Source of the DNA: an uncultured Candidatus Saccharibacteria bacterium
Lineage (GTDB): Bacteria > Patescibacteriota > Saccharimonadia > Saccharimonadales > Saccharimonadaceae
NCBI GenBank assembly: GCA_938017675.1
Contig: CALIJB010000012.1
Span: forward strand, 1 to 13,868
Direction: 5' to 3'
Length of the DNA stretch: 13,868 nucleotides
Made by a program: the position numbers and the translations under genes. Below the pieces are notes generated by a model, which was not told where the DNA came from, ran no database searches, and saw only the letters and a program-made list of their open reading frames with translations. How positions within the stretch are numbered: the stretch's first letter is position 1; each line of letters starts with the position of its first letter. This document shows, one piece after another, positions 1 through 6,943 of the stretch.

Positions 1-108
1 TAATCCTAATGACTTGCATATCTGTGAAAGTTCTTCACGATACCAATAGTATTTATTAAACTCGTCAAACGATGTAATTTTATCAAACTCAGGTCTACTT
101 TTTGTCAA
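1..108 (-). CDS. SAP-domain-like protein, 5' fragment (runs off left edge)
   Basis: The frame reads 36 codons from a TTG start at 106-108 to the window edge with no stop. The start is supported by a good Shine-Dalgarno AAGGAG (117-122) 8 nt upstream. The peptide contains RPEFDKITSFDEFNKYYWYR followed by EELSQICKSLGL. I recognise this pattern (a YYWYR-type core followed by a short helix ending in LGL) from small bacterial proteins annotated as SAP-domain proteins, where the second part begins the SAP helix-extension-helix fold, usually linked to nucleic acid binding. The gene starts 44 nt after the glyS stop on the same strand and could be read through from it. Seen: open frame, RBS and peptide. 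Inferred: family and function. Only the N-terminus is visible, so the function is unproven. Confidence 0.6.
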   Translation of the reverse strand, partial: MTKSRPEFDKITSFDEFNKYYWYREELSQICKSLGL

Positions 109-116
109 TATTGTAG

Positions 117-122
117 CTCCTT
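117..122 (-). promoter_or_regulatory. Shine-Dalgarno deciding the TTG start of the left-edge gene
   Basis: AAGGAG on the minus strand, 8 nt before TTG at 106-108. It is the main evidence that the rare TTG is the real start, since no ATG or GTG in this frame precedes the conserved peptide. Confidence 0.6.
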
Positions 123-152
123 AAACCCAATTTACTTTTTCATCTCTAGTAT

Positions 153-1496
153 CTATAGCTCCTCAACCTTCACGCGCCGCTGCTCCGTCGTATCCCGCTC
201 GCGCACGGTCACCGTGCCATCCTCTAGCGTCTGGAAGTCGATGACCACGCAGTGCGGGGTGCCGATTTCGTCTTGGCGGCGGTAGCGTTTGCCGATGTTA
301 CCGTTGTCGTCCCACATCACTCGGCCTGGGTTGGCTTTGGCGAGCTGGGCGTAAACTTCGCGGGCTTTTTCCACCAATTCTGGTTTATTCTTCAGTAGCG
401 GCGACACGGCAAATTTGACTGGCGCCAAATGTTCTGGCAACGCCAAATACACCCGCTTTTCACCGTTCTGCTCGTCCTCACGGTACGCGCTCGATAGCAC
501 CGCCATCAGCGCCCGCTCGACACCAAACGACGGCTCGATGACGTGCGGAACAAATTTTGTGTTCGTTCCCTTGACGATGTATTCCATGCTCTTGCCGCTG
601 ACCCGCTGGATATTCATCAGGTCAAAATCGGTGCGATAGGCGATGCCCATCAACTCCTCACAGCCAATTGGATAATCGTATTCGATATCAATCGTCTTTT
701 TACTATAGTGCGCCCGATCCTCTGGCAGTACGTCCAGCTCGTGGATATGATCTGGGTTCAAGCCTAGCTCTGCCAAAAATGCATGCGTCGCCGCCAGTAA
801 CTCATCAAATGCCTCCTGCCAATGCTCAGGGTCGACGAAATATTCGATCTCCATCTGCTCAAACTCGCGAGAACGGAAGACGAAGTCGCGCGGCGCAATT
901 TCATTACGAAACGCCTTGCCCTGCTGAGCGATACCAAACGGTAGGTTCGGGTAAAAACTATCGACGACGTTTTTGAAATTGGTGAAGATACCTTGGGCGG
1001 TTTCTGGGCGGAGGTACGAAATACTGTCCTCGCTCTCAGTCGCGCCAACGTGCGTTTTGAACATCATATTAAACGTCCGTGACTCACTCAGCGGATTACC
1101 ATCCGGGCTTTTGATGCCGCGCTCGGCAATTACCGCATCCATCTGCTCCATGGTCATGCCATCTACATCAACGCCGTTGTCCTTGAGAATATGATCGGTG
1201 CGAAAACGGCGGTGATTGACCGTATCTTCGCACAGCGGATCGACGAAAGTATCCACATGTCCACTCGCCTGCCAGACTTTCTGATTCATCAGAATCGCCG
1301 CATCGACGCCGTATATATCATCACGCTCGTCAACAAACCGGCGCCACCACAAATTCATGATATTACGCTTCAGTTGCACGCCCAGCGGGCCATAGTCCCA
1401 GGTGCCAGAAAGACCGCCATACACATCCGACCCTTGATAAATAAAGCCGCGGCGCTTGCACAGGCTAATAATTGCTTCCATTTTTGCTTGACTCAC
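153..1496 (-). CDS. glyS: Glycyl-tRNA synthetase, single-chain (alpha2) class II type
   Basis: Charges tRNA-Gly with glycine in the cytoplasm. The 447-residue protein has the layout of the homodimeric, eukaryote/archaeon-like GlyRS rather than the E. coli alpha2beta2 enzyme. The N-terminal catalytic part includes GFIYQGSDVYGG (17-28) and YGPLGVQLKRN (35-45). Motif 2 lies around FRNEIAPRDFVFRSREF (196-212) and motif 3 around IEPSFGVERAL (320-330). The C-terminal anticodon-binding domain (about 352-447) includes GNIGKRYRRQDEIGTPHCVV. The start is GTG at 1494-1496, chosen because a strong Shine-Dalgarno (AAGGAG, 1504-1509) lies 7 nt upstream; an in-frame ATG five codons later is less well placed. 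The stop is TAG. It follows recO by 114 nt and has its own promoter candidate. The family assignment is secure; the symbol glyS/glyQS varies between databases. Confidence 0.97.
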   Translation of the reverse strand: MSQAKMEAIISLCKRRGFIYQGSDVYGGLSGTWDYGPLGVQLKRNIMNLWWRRFVDERDDIYGVDAAILMNQKVWQASGHVDTFVDPLCEDTVNHRRFRTDHILKDNGVDVDGMTMEQMDAVIAERGIKSPDGNPLSESRTFNMMFKTHVGATESEDSISYLRPETAQGIFTNFKNVVDSFYPNLPFGIAQQGKAFRNEIAPRDFVFRSREFEQMEIEYFVDPEHWQEAFDELLAATHAFLAELGLNPDHIHELDVLPEDRAHYSKKTIDIEYDYPIGCEELMGIAYRTDFDLMNIQRVSGKSMEYIVKGTNTKFVPHVIEPSFGVERALMAVLSSAYREDEQNGEKRVYLALPEHLAPVKFAVSPLLKNKPELVEKAREVYAQLAKANPGRVMWDDNGNIGKRYRRQDEIGTPHCVVIDFQTLEDGTVTVRERDTTEQRRVKVEEL

Positions 1497-1503
1497 AAGA
1501 AGT

Positions 1504-1509
1504 CTCCTT
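1504..1509 (-). promoter_or_regulatory. Shine-Dalgarno of glyS
   Basis: AAGGAG 7 nt upstream of the GTG codon. It decides the GTG start over the later in-frame ATG and marks glyS as a leadered mRNA, unlike many neighbours. Confidence 0.7.
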
Positions 1510-1556
1510 TCTCCTCTCTGCGTTGGTGAGCGCGAGCACTTAACTCTTTATGTTTT

Positions 1557-1565
1557 AGTATAACA
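1557..1565 (-). promoter_or_regulatory. Extended -10 promoter candidate for glyS
   Basis: TGTTATACT on the minus strand is a TGn-extended -10 (TATACT at 1557-1562). It would start transcription about 50 nt before the GTG. No convincing -35 was found at 16-18 nt, which is tolerable for an extended -10. The resulting leader is too short for a T-box riboswitch and none is visible. Confidence 0.5.
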
Positions 1566-1610
1566 CGCTTTGGTTTTCAGTAGTTTCGCTGCAACCGGCC
1601 AATTCAACGG

Positions 1611-2285
1611 CTAAACTCCAGCATGTTGGCGAGTCAATAACCAGCAGCCTGGCAGTATCTGCTCAACCCCGCCAATTTGCGCCACCAGACGCAACGATTT
1701 ATTCGCTGCTAAGCGCAAAAACTTAATATGATCAGCGGTAAGCTCTCCTTGCTCGCTCAGTCGCAAGCCTCGTTCAATCGAATCGTACATGTAGCGCTTT
1801 TGGCGATCAAGCGGTTGGCCAGCAACATCGTTCACCAAACTCAGCTCATAGCCTGTTAGCTCAGCGTAGCGCAAATAAAACCATACTTGCACCAACTGCA
1901 AAGAAACCACATCACCCAAGCCTGCCAGCGTCTCGCTCAGCACTTCAAACCATTCTGGGATATCGACGTCGCGACTGGCGCGTTCAACCAGTTTGATACA
2001 TTCATAACCAAATTGCAAGCGGTCATAATCCTGCAAAATCTGGCGGTAAAAACGATCAAGCCGCGCCTGCGTAATCGTATACAGGCTACCTTTACCGCGA
2101 CGCAACACTACGTCACTAACCGCAAACAGCTCGATACCGCCCGCCAAGCGGCTTTTCTCGCGCCGTACGCCGCGCGCTATAGCACTGCGTTGCCCTAGCG
2201 GCGTTAATAGCGTCAAAATGCGATCTGCCTCGCCGTAATTCGTCCGGCGCAGCACTATCGCTTTAGTACGTTCAATAGCAGTCAT
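1611..2285 (-). CDS. recO: DNA repair protein RecO
   Basis: RecO acts with RecR to load RecA on SSB-coated single-stranded DNA in gap repair. The 224-residue protein begins with the typical OB-fold segment (about residues 1-80: KAIVLRRTNYGEADRILTLL, then RQ...ARGVRR and GGIELFAVSDVVL), followed by a helical region with the usual LRYAELTGYE signature (about 138-147). Most RecO proteins carry a CxxC...CxxC zinc-binding element after this point; here the corresponding stretch reads LVNDVAGQPL with no cysteines, so this is a zinc-less version. The ATG overlaps the stop of the upstream response regulator (ATGA), and a purine-rich AGAGGTGG lies just before it, so translation is probably coupled. 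Family confidence is high. Confidence 0.92.
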   Translation of the reverse strand: MTAIERTKAIVLRRTNYGEADRILTLLTPLGQRSAIARGVRREKSRLAGGIELFAVSDVVLRRGKGSLYTITQARLDRFYRQILQDYDRLQFGYECIKLVERASRDVDIPEWFEVLSETLAGLGDVVSLQLVQVWFYLRYAELTGYELSLVNDVAGQPLDRQKRYMYDSIERGLRLSEQGELTADHIKFLRLAANKSLRLVAQIGGVEQILPGCWLLTRQHAGV

Positions 2286-2647
2286 ACTGCCACCTCTCGC
2301 ACCGCTTTAGTGATGTCATCTGGACACATTGATACTTTATCTAATAATAATCGCACGCCGTACGGCCGCAACTGCTCGAGAGTGATTTCATTTACACTTG
2401 TTGTACACACGACAACAGGAATGCGGCCTAGGTCGTCATACGATTGCAACTCGTGCAGCAGCACTAAACCATTTGGGCCCGGCATGAATAAATCAAGAAT
2501 AATCACCGCGGGTCGAAAACTATCTATCAAATCAAGCGCTTCTATGGCATTTGGAGCACTCTGTACTACCATACCGTTGTGCTCGAGACGCCGCGTAAAC
2601 AGCTTCGCTAGCCACTCGTCATCATCAATTACTAGCACGCGCGTCAT
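2282..2647 (-). CDS. REC-only response regulator (with adjacent histidine kinase)
   Basis: A 121-residue receiver domain with no output domain. The acidic pocket is D8/D9/D10 (VLVIDDDEW), the predicted phospho-acceptor is D52 (VIILDLFMPG), the switch threonine is T82 or T83 (VVCTTS), and the conserved lysine is K104 (LLLDKVSM); the proline that often follows this lysine is replaced by valine. It overlaps the upstream kinase and the downstream recO by 4 nt each (ATGA), making a translationally coupled trio. The kinase is its likely phosphodonor. With no DNA-binding domain it must act through protein contacts; the target cannot be read from sequence. A weak AAGG precedes the ATG. Confidence 0.92.
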   Translation of the reverse strand: MTRVLVIDDDEWLAKLFTRRLEHNGMVVQSAPNAIEALDLIDSFRPAVIILDLFMPGPNGLVLLHELQSYDDLGRIPVVVCTTSVNEITLEQLRPYGVRLLLDKVSMCPDDITKAVREVAV

Positions 2648-3363
2648 AATAGCCTTAGCTGTGTCGACGCTGGTACATCAACATAAAAAGTTGCGCCATC
2701 GCGATGACGGATAACGCCAATTTGTGCGCCAATCGCTAAAGCAAACTCATTAGCGATAAACATGCCCAGCCCGCTGCTACCTGGACGATTATGCAGCGGC
2801 AGCGGCTCGCGCAACCCTTGGCGCAACGCCCGCCAAGCTAGCGCTGGAATTGCCGGTCCAAAATCACGTACCCCGATCCGTACCCGCTGATTACTGTCGG
2901 TAGCCCGCACCGAGATCGCTACCGACGAATCATCAGCACTATAGTGCAGTGCGTTATCAGCAAAGTTAGCAACGATTCGCCGCAATAAATCACGATTTGC
3001 CACCATTAGTCGCTGACGAGATTTTACCTGGGTTTTTAGAGATTTATTATGAGCATGGTACAGCGGTTGAAGTTCGCTCACCACTTCGTTACAAAGACCA
3101 GCCGCATCAATCGCTTCTAACGTGAATAAGGCGTTTTCTAGGCGGCGAGCTTTAGTCAAGTCTGTCGTCAAGCGCAGCGCCCTTTCAGCCGTTAGTGTAA
3201 TTCGCTGCGCCAAGACAGCCCGCTCAAGCGCCGTATACTCCCCTGCTTCTAGCTCAATCGCCAACTGGCGAATCAGAGCAAGTGGCGCTTTCAGCTCGTG
3301 CGCCGCCACTGTAAACGACGGTGAATCTGCCCACAAACTAGCCTGCGCCTTACCCTCCTGCAT
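2644..3363 (-). CDS. Soluble sensor-less histidine kinase (HisKA/HATPase_c)
   Basis: The 239-residue kinase consists only of a dimerisation/phosphotransfer domain and an ATPase domain. The H-box is AAHELKAPLALIRQL with phospho-acceptor H22. The N-box is NFADNALHYS (133-142), the G1 box DFGPAIP (167-173, degenerate relative to DxGxG), and the G2 box GSSGLGMFIANEF (195-207). There is no transmembrane segment and no PAS or HAMP domain. An in-frame TAA at 3373-3375, four codons before the ATG, shows that a longer N-terminus has not been missed. The kinase is therefore cytoplasmic and must receive its signal from a partner or directly on the core. It leads the kinase, regulator, recO gene set and has a -10 box six bases before its ATG. 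Confidence 0.92.
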   Translation of the reverse strand: MQEGKAQASLWADSPSFTVAAHELKAPLALIRQLAIELEAGEYTALERAVLAQRITLTAERALRLTTDLTKARRLENALFTLEAIDAAGLCNEVVSELQPLYHAHNKSLKTQVKSRQRLMVANRDLLRRIVANFADNALHYSADDSSVAISVRATDSNQRVRIGVRDFGPAIPALAWRALRQGLREPLPLHNRPGSSGLGMFIANEFALAIGAQIGVIRHRDGATFYVDVPASTQLRLL

Positions 3364-3369
3364 ACACCT

Positions 3370-3378
3370 AGTTTAGCA
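3370..3378 (-). promoter_or_regulatory. Extended -10 promoter, probably leaderless, for histidine kinase
   Basis: TGCTAAACT on the minus strand (TGn plus TAAACT at 3370-3375) ends 6 nt before the ATG. There is no Shine-Dalgarno in the gap (AGGTGT). The -35 region (about TAGAAC at 17 nt) is weak. Transcription would start at or next to the A of the ATG. Confidence 0.45.
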
Positions 3379-3413
3379 TGCTGCAGCAGGCTGTTCTAGC
3401 ACAAGCAAAACAC

Positions 3414-4076
3414 TTATTCGTTGAATTTGAGAGTCTTCAGTAATTTCTCGTAGTCAGCGGTGAAAACGTCGCCGTCAGTACGCATCGTCAGTGTACGATC
3501 GCGCATCTTCAACAGCACTGCCGTACCGTAAGTGTCCTTGTCGAAATTACCGACCAGCTTGGTGCCCGTATGCTTGCCATCGTTGTAAACACTCGACTTC
3601 AGGTCGCCTCTTTTAATTAACGGATCGTAAGTAGACACAGATTTGTCATAAGTCTTTTGCTCAATCGTTATCCTCAGGGCAATCTTCGACTCTCCGGTAA
3701 TTGGCGGGATTGTCACTGGGTTCAAATAGGCTTCATAAGTCACGCCGCCGCCTTTGCTGATATCGGTTGCCTGATAAGCACTCCAAGTCTTGGGATATTC
3801 AAACGTCAAGGCGCCGTAATCCGACGGCCCGTTAAACTGCCGATTCGGCTCTTTCTCACGCTTTTCGAAGTCGCTCTCTAGCTTCTCGCTATTCTCTTTG
3901 ACGGCTTGAGCTTTAGCCGTCTCGATTTTCTCGTCGACGTTTTCTTTCTGGTCGAGATATTGCATATACGACCAAATACTAAAACCGCCAAACCCCAGCA
4001 CCAACACTACCAATACCGCAATAGCGACAATACTGCCAGTGATAGCGCCTTTTTCTGTATGATGCCTACTCTTCAT
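3414..4076 (-). CDS. Membrane-anchored extracytoplasmic protein of unknown function
   Basis: The 220-residue protein has a short basic N-terminus, one hydrophobic segment (about 12-38, ITGSIVAIAVLVVLVLGFGG), a charged probable coiled-coil linker (about 41-78, rich in K and E), and a C-terminal globular domain (about 85-220) beginning YGALTFEYPKTWSAY. The YPKTW-type opening followed by alternating beta-strands resembles PsbP-like domains seen in anchored proteins of Patescibacteria and Gram-positives, but that is a resemblance only. Topology is predicted as N-in, domain outside. It has its own near-consensus promoter and sits between the xseA/xseB group and the kinase operon. No catalytic motif was recognised. 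Confidence 0.85.
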   Translation of the reverse strand: MKSRHHTEKGAITGSIVAIAVLVVLVLGFGGFSIWSYMQYLDQKENVDEKIETAKAQAVKENSEKLESDFEKREKEPNRQFNGPSDYGALTFEYPKTWSAYQATDISKGGGVTYEAYLNPVTIPPITGESKIALRITIEQKTYDKSVSTYDPLIKRGDLKSSVYNDGKHTGTKLVGNFDKDTYGTAVLLKMRDRTLTMRTDGDVFTADYEKLLKTLKFNE

Positions 4077-4083
4077 GCTTACG

Positions 4084-4112
4084 ATTATACTTTGTCGAGG
4101 CTAAATATGCAA
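4084..4112 (-). promoter_or_regulatory. Promoter TTGCAT-17-TATAAT, leaderless, for the anchored protein
   Basis: On the minus strand the -35 is TTGCAT (4107-4112), the spacer is 17 nt, and the -10 is a perfect TATAAT (4084-4089). Only 7 nt (CGTAAGC) separate the -10 from the ATG at 4074-4076, with no Shine-Dalgarno. The -35 lies 4 nt past the stop of the upstream methyltransferase gene. Confidence 0.65.
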
Positions 4113-4116
4113 AGGT

Positions 4117-4620
4117 TTAACTTTGCGGCTGCAGTAAATAGAGATTATGCGCACCCACAGTCTTATACAAAGTAAGCTCAGCCGCCTCGAAACCGTAGCT
4201 CAGCAGCCAAATATCACGTCCAAGGCGGTTAGTTTCATACTGTAAATATTGAACCATCTTGGCGATATCACGACCGTCGCCAAAGAGATAAACGACCGTC
4301 GTCTCGTCTGGCAGCGGCGTACGCCAAAAGTTAGCTAGCTGTACCGACACTTTCTCGTCGTGCCGCGATAACCAGCGCGAAATTAATACTAGCAGCGGTT
4401 GTAGTTCGTAACCAATCGCCCGCGCGCCGCGGCGGCTCGCTTCGCGCAACACCACGCCGTCGCCCGAGCCAATATCAACCAGCACATCGGTTTTTTTGAG
4501 CTGATATAGCTCGTTAAAGGCCCTTTGCAGGTCGCGGCGCCGCGACGGCACGTACGGTGCGCCCGTGAAAGCCACAAAGCCAAACAGCAGTACCACGGCA
4601 GCAATGGCGGCGAAAATCAC
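4117..4620 (-). CDS. Membrane-anchored class I SAM methyltransferase, FAM173/ATPSCKMT-like
   Basis: The 167-residue protein has an N-terminal membrane helix (about 1-20), then a proline motif (GAPYVPS, 21-27), then a Rossmann SAM-binding core. Motif I is VLVDIGSGDGVVL (46-58), followed by the acidic post-I strand AIGYELQPLLVLISRWL (68-84). This order (membrane helix, P-x-VP, VDIGSGDG, GYEL-P-LV-SR) matches what I recall of the FAM173 family of lysine methyltransferases, which includes human ATPSCKMT acting on the ATP synthase c-subunit. The actual substrate here is unknown. The start is GTG overlapping the xseB stop (GTGA), with an AAGGA upstream. It is the last gene of the flippase, xseA, xseB set. 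Confidence 0.8.
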   Translation of the reverse strand: MIFAAIAAVVLLFGFVAFTGAPYVPSRRRDLQRAFNELYQLKKTDVLVDIGSGDGVVLREASRRGARAIGYELQPLLVLISRWLSRHDEKVSVQLANFWRTPLPDETTVVYLFGDGRDIAKMVQYLQYETNRLGRDIWLLSYGFEAAELTLYKTVGAHNLYLLQPQS

Positions 4621-4817
4621 GCAAATTTTTCCTTGAGGACGGTAATTTTATTGCGCAAGCCGTTCAAATCTTTTTCGATATCGCTAGCTAGTTTCTCAGC
4701 TGCTTGATAGCGCTCTATCGCCTGTTCAATGTCAAAGTCATCGCTTTCAAACCACGCCACCATCTGGCGCAGCTCTTCAATTTTTTGGTTGATAGTTTTC
4801 TCATTTTTGCTTGACAT
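4617..4817 (-). CDS. xseB: Exodeoxyribonuclease VII small subunit
   Basis: The 66-residue, mostly helical protein has the family signature: ELRQMVAWFESDDFDIEQAI then YQAAEKLASDIEKDL (ExVxxLExg.ldLeeal...yeeG-like). XseB subunits bind XseA and form exonuclease VII, which degrades single-stranded DNA. Its first 17 nt overlap the end of xseA. The start is ATG at 4815-4817, with the Shine-Dalgarno GGAGGT inside xseA. It in turn overlaps the methyltransferase by 4 nt. Length is slightly under the usual 70-80 residues. Confidence 0.9.
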   Translation of the reverse strand: MSSKNEKTINQKIEELRQMVAWFESDDFDIEQAIERYQAAEKLASDIEKDLNGLRNKITVLKEKFA

Positions 4818-5901
4818 TTTTAACCTCCGCTTTGATAATTATTTTTTCTTCCTCGATACTAATAATTTCGCCAATTTCGGTCGAACCGCGCACAATCGCG
4901 TAACCGCGTGCCAGCGCCAACTGCGGATTGTACGCCGCCAAAATCCGCTGGAATTGCTTGATCTCGCTCGTTAAGACGTCAGTTCTGCTATCTAGATGTA
5001 GCAACGCGCGCTGCCGCAAGCTGTCAATTTCACTGCCTAAATCGCTAATCGCTGACTCCGTCCGGTAGGCCATGCCGTCAACCAGCGCTTTTATTTCTTG
5101 CAGTAGTTCTCGCCGATCTGGCACAACGATCTGCGCTGCGTTACTAGGTGTCGAAGCCCGTACATCGGCAGCCAAGTCCGCCAGTGTCATATCGACTTCG
5201 TGCCCAATGCCGACCAATGTCGGCACGCGGCTGGCAGCAATCGCTCTAACCAACAATTCATCGTTAAACGTATTCAAATCATCAGCACTGCCGCCGCCGC
5301 GAATGATCACCAGCACCTCGGGCGGCGTTTGACTCTCGTTAAAACGATTAATTGCCGCAACAATCTGATCAGCCGCTGCCTCGCCCTGCACTTGAACATG
5401 CGCTACGTCAATCTGCAAGCCACCCCAGCGCTCGTTTACGATTTTGATAAAGTCCGCGTAACCTGCCGCCTGAATGCTGCTTATCACGCCGATACGCGCT
5501 GGAATTTGCGGCAAACAACGCTTGCGCTCCGCAGCAAATATTCCTTCCTTCTCCAACTTAGTACGCAACAGCTGGAAACTTTTGCGCAAGCTGCCCTCAC
5601 CTAGCGGACGGTAATTTTGCACGGTCACGCTAAATTTGCCCCACTTCGTCACTTTAGACTGCGCCCGCACCACCAGCTTCATGCCGTCTTCAATCGGCGT
5701 TCGCAGTTGATAAACTGGCATAAAGCAACCGACGCTCGCTTCCTCGTCTTTCAAGTCAAAAAACACCCATTTGCCTTGGTTTACTTTGAAGCCGGCGACC
5801 TCGCCCTCGATCTCAACAGCACTGCACGAAAACTCCAGCACTTGATTAATTAGCTCGACGAAACCGCTAACGCCGAACCTTGGAATCGGATTTTCGTCCA
5901 T
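4801..5901 (-). CDS. xseA: Exodeoxyribonuclease VII large subunit
   Basis: Catalytic subunit of exonuclease VII, which cuts single-stranded DNA into short oligonucleotides. The 366-residue protein has an N-terminal OB-fold (about 1-100: VEIEGEVAGFKVNQGKWVFF, then FSVTVQNYRPLGEG) and the catalytic domain with conserved VIIRGGGSADDLNTFNDE (198-215), GIGHEVDMTLADLAADVRAS (231-250) and TPSNAA (251-256). The coiled-coil region and C-terminus (ALARGYAIVR) follow. It is shorter than the usual 400-450 residues, mainly in the coiled-coil. No clear Shine-Dalgarno precedes the ATG; the first 35 nt overlap the end of the flippase gene, so re-initiation after that gene is likely. It ends in TGA overlapping xseB. 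Confidence 0.95.
   Translation of the reverse strand: MDENPIPRFGVSGFVELINQVLEFSCSAVEIEGEVAGFKVNQGKWVFFDLKDEEASVGCFMPVYQLRTPIEDGMKLVVRAQSKVTKWGKFSVTVQNYRPLGEGSLRKSFQLLRTKLEKEGIFAAERKRCLPQIPARIGVISSIQAAGYADFIKIVNERWGGLQIDVAHVQVQGEAAADQIVAAINRFNESQTPPEVLVIIRGGGSADDLNTFNDELLVRAIAASRVPTLVGIGHEVDMTLADLAADVRASTPSNAAQIVVPDRRELLQEIKALVDGMAYRTESAISDLGSEIDSLRQRALLHLDSRTDVLTSEIKQFQRILAAYNPQLALARGYAIVRGSTEIGEIISIEEEKIIIKAEVKNVKQK
4823..4828 (-). promoter_or_regulatory. Shine-Dalgarno of xseB inside xseA
   Basis: GGAGGT on the minus strand, 5 nt before the xseB ATG and within the last codons of xseA. It allows initiation independent of, or coupled to, xseA translation. Confidence 0.6.
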
Positions 5902-6922
5902 ATTTCACTATTGTTAGCTGGTAAAATACATAGCCTAGCAGCAGCGCTGTCAGCAGTACAATTACCCGGTAAAGTACAATCGCTGCAATCGACTGGCCGC
6001 TGCCTATACCTGACAATGCCAAAACGCTAACCATAATCGCCTCGTAGGCGCCCGTTCCACCTGGTGTTACCACAATGAATCCAGCAATCGTCGCTATGCC
6101 ATAAGCAATCAAAATCGACGCCGGATTGACACTCATTCCCAGCGCCTGAAAAGTAATCCAGATTGGCGCGATCTCGGTAGCGGTAAATAACATCGCCCAC
6201 AAAAATGGCTTCAGCAGCACGCGCTTGTCACTCTTTAGCTCGTTAAAATCGTCATGCATATCATAGAAAAACTTCTCTATCGACTCCCGCTTCAACACCA
6301 CCTGCGGCCGCCGCGCAAAAAATGACGCCGTACCGTTAGTTATCATCGTAATTCTCTTGGCTAATTTTTTCATCCGGTGGACGCTATTCAAAAAGTACGC
6401 GCCCAGCAGCGTCGCCATCACCAGCAAAAATACCAGCGTTGAGCTCATCAAAATTATCCAGCGGTTAACACGGCCGTCAATCGTCACCATCAAAACAGAA
6501 ACTACCAAAAAGACCACAATCGCCATAAACCCCACCACATAACGCACGAATTGCGCCATCGTCGCTCGTCCGATTGGCACACCGTACTTGCCTAAGCGCC
6601 AGTTAGCATACGAAATACCACTAACACCGCCGCTAGGAAAAGCATGATTAACAAAATTTAGCTCTAGCGATATGCGTGCCAGAGTTGCCGGATTAATATT
6701 CTTCACGAAGCCTTTCTGACGCAAATACGAAAAAATCATCTCGCCAGTCGCCAAATATCCGGCCGCAATAATTGGCAACATCCACACAAGCTTGCCAAGG
6801 TCAATTTTACCTAGCAAACCCCAAGCATATACCAGTTCGCTTCTAGCTAAAAAAAGTATCAAAGCAATCAACAGCAACGTGGCAATACTCAACCACAATC
6901 GAAAAGACAGTCTCCTTTTCAT
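5867..6922 (-). CDS. LPG-synthase_TM / UPF0104-family integral membrane protein
   Basis: The 351-residue polytopic membrane protein is of the AglD/MprF-N/YbhN type (PF03706-like). Signature stretches are NHAFPSGGVSGISYANWRLG (about 92-111) and FIVVTPGGTGAYEAIMV (about 282-298), with about seven to eight hydrophobic segments. Family members move or modify lipid-linked molecules; MprF's domain flips lysyl-phosphatidylglycerol, others are linked to dolichol- or polyprenyl-linked glycans. The substrate here is unknown. The start was set at the ATG at 6920-6922 and not the longer frame to 6970: a TATACT -10 box lies only 7 nt upstream, and the longer version would run into the divergent methyltransferase gene. 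It heads the xseA, xseB, methyltransferase group and overlaps xseA by 35 nt. Confidence 0.9.
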   Translation of the reverse strand: MKRRLSFRLWLSIATLLLIALILFLARSELVYAWGLLGKIDLGKLVWMLPIIAAGYLATGEMIFSYLRQKGFVKNINPATLARISLELNFVNHAFPSGGVSGISYANWRLGKYGVPIGRATMAQFVRYVVGFMAIVVFLVVSVLMVTIDGRVNRWIILMSSTLVFLLVMATLLGAYFLNSVHRMKKLAKRITMITNGTASFFARRPQVVLKRESIEKFFYDMHDDFNELKSDKRVLLKPFLWAMLFTATEIAPIWITFQALGMSVNPASILIAYGIATIAGFIVVTPGGTGAYEAIMVSVLALSGIGSGQSIAAIVLYRVIVLLTALLLGYVFYQLTIVKYGRKSDSKVRR

Positions 6923-6928
6923 ACAATC

Positions 6929-6938
6929 TAGTATACTA
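6929..6938. promoter_or_regulatory. Palindromic shared -10 for two divergent leaderless genes
   Basis: The perfect palindrome TAGTATACTA contains TATACT on both strands: 6930-6935 on the minus strand, 7 nt before the flippase ATG, and 6932-6937 on the plus strand, 6 nt before the Trm11-like ATG at 6944. Neither gene has a Shine-Dalgarno. The -35 regions are weak on both sides (for example TTGTGA at 15 nt for the minus direction). The boxes overlap by four bases, so RNA polymerase could open only one direction at a time. Confidence 0.6.
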
Positions 6939-6943
6939 TATTT

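Noticed and set aside
1497..1556. Possible T-box riboswitch in the glyS leader
   Set aside because: The leader after the -10 is only about 50 nt, with no specifier stem, T-box sequence or terminator/antiterminator pair.
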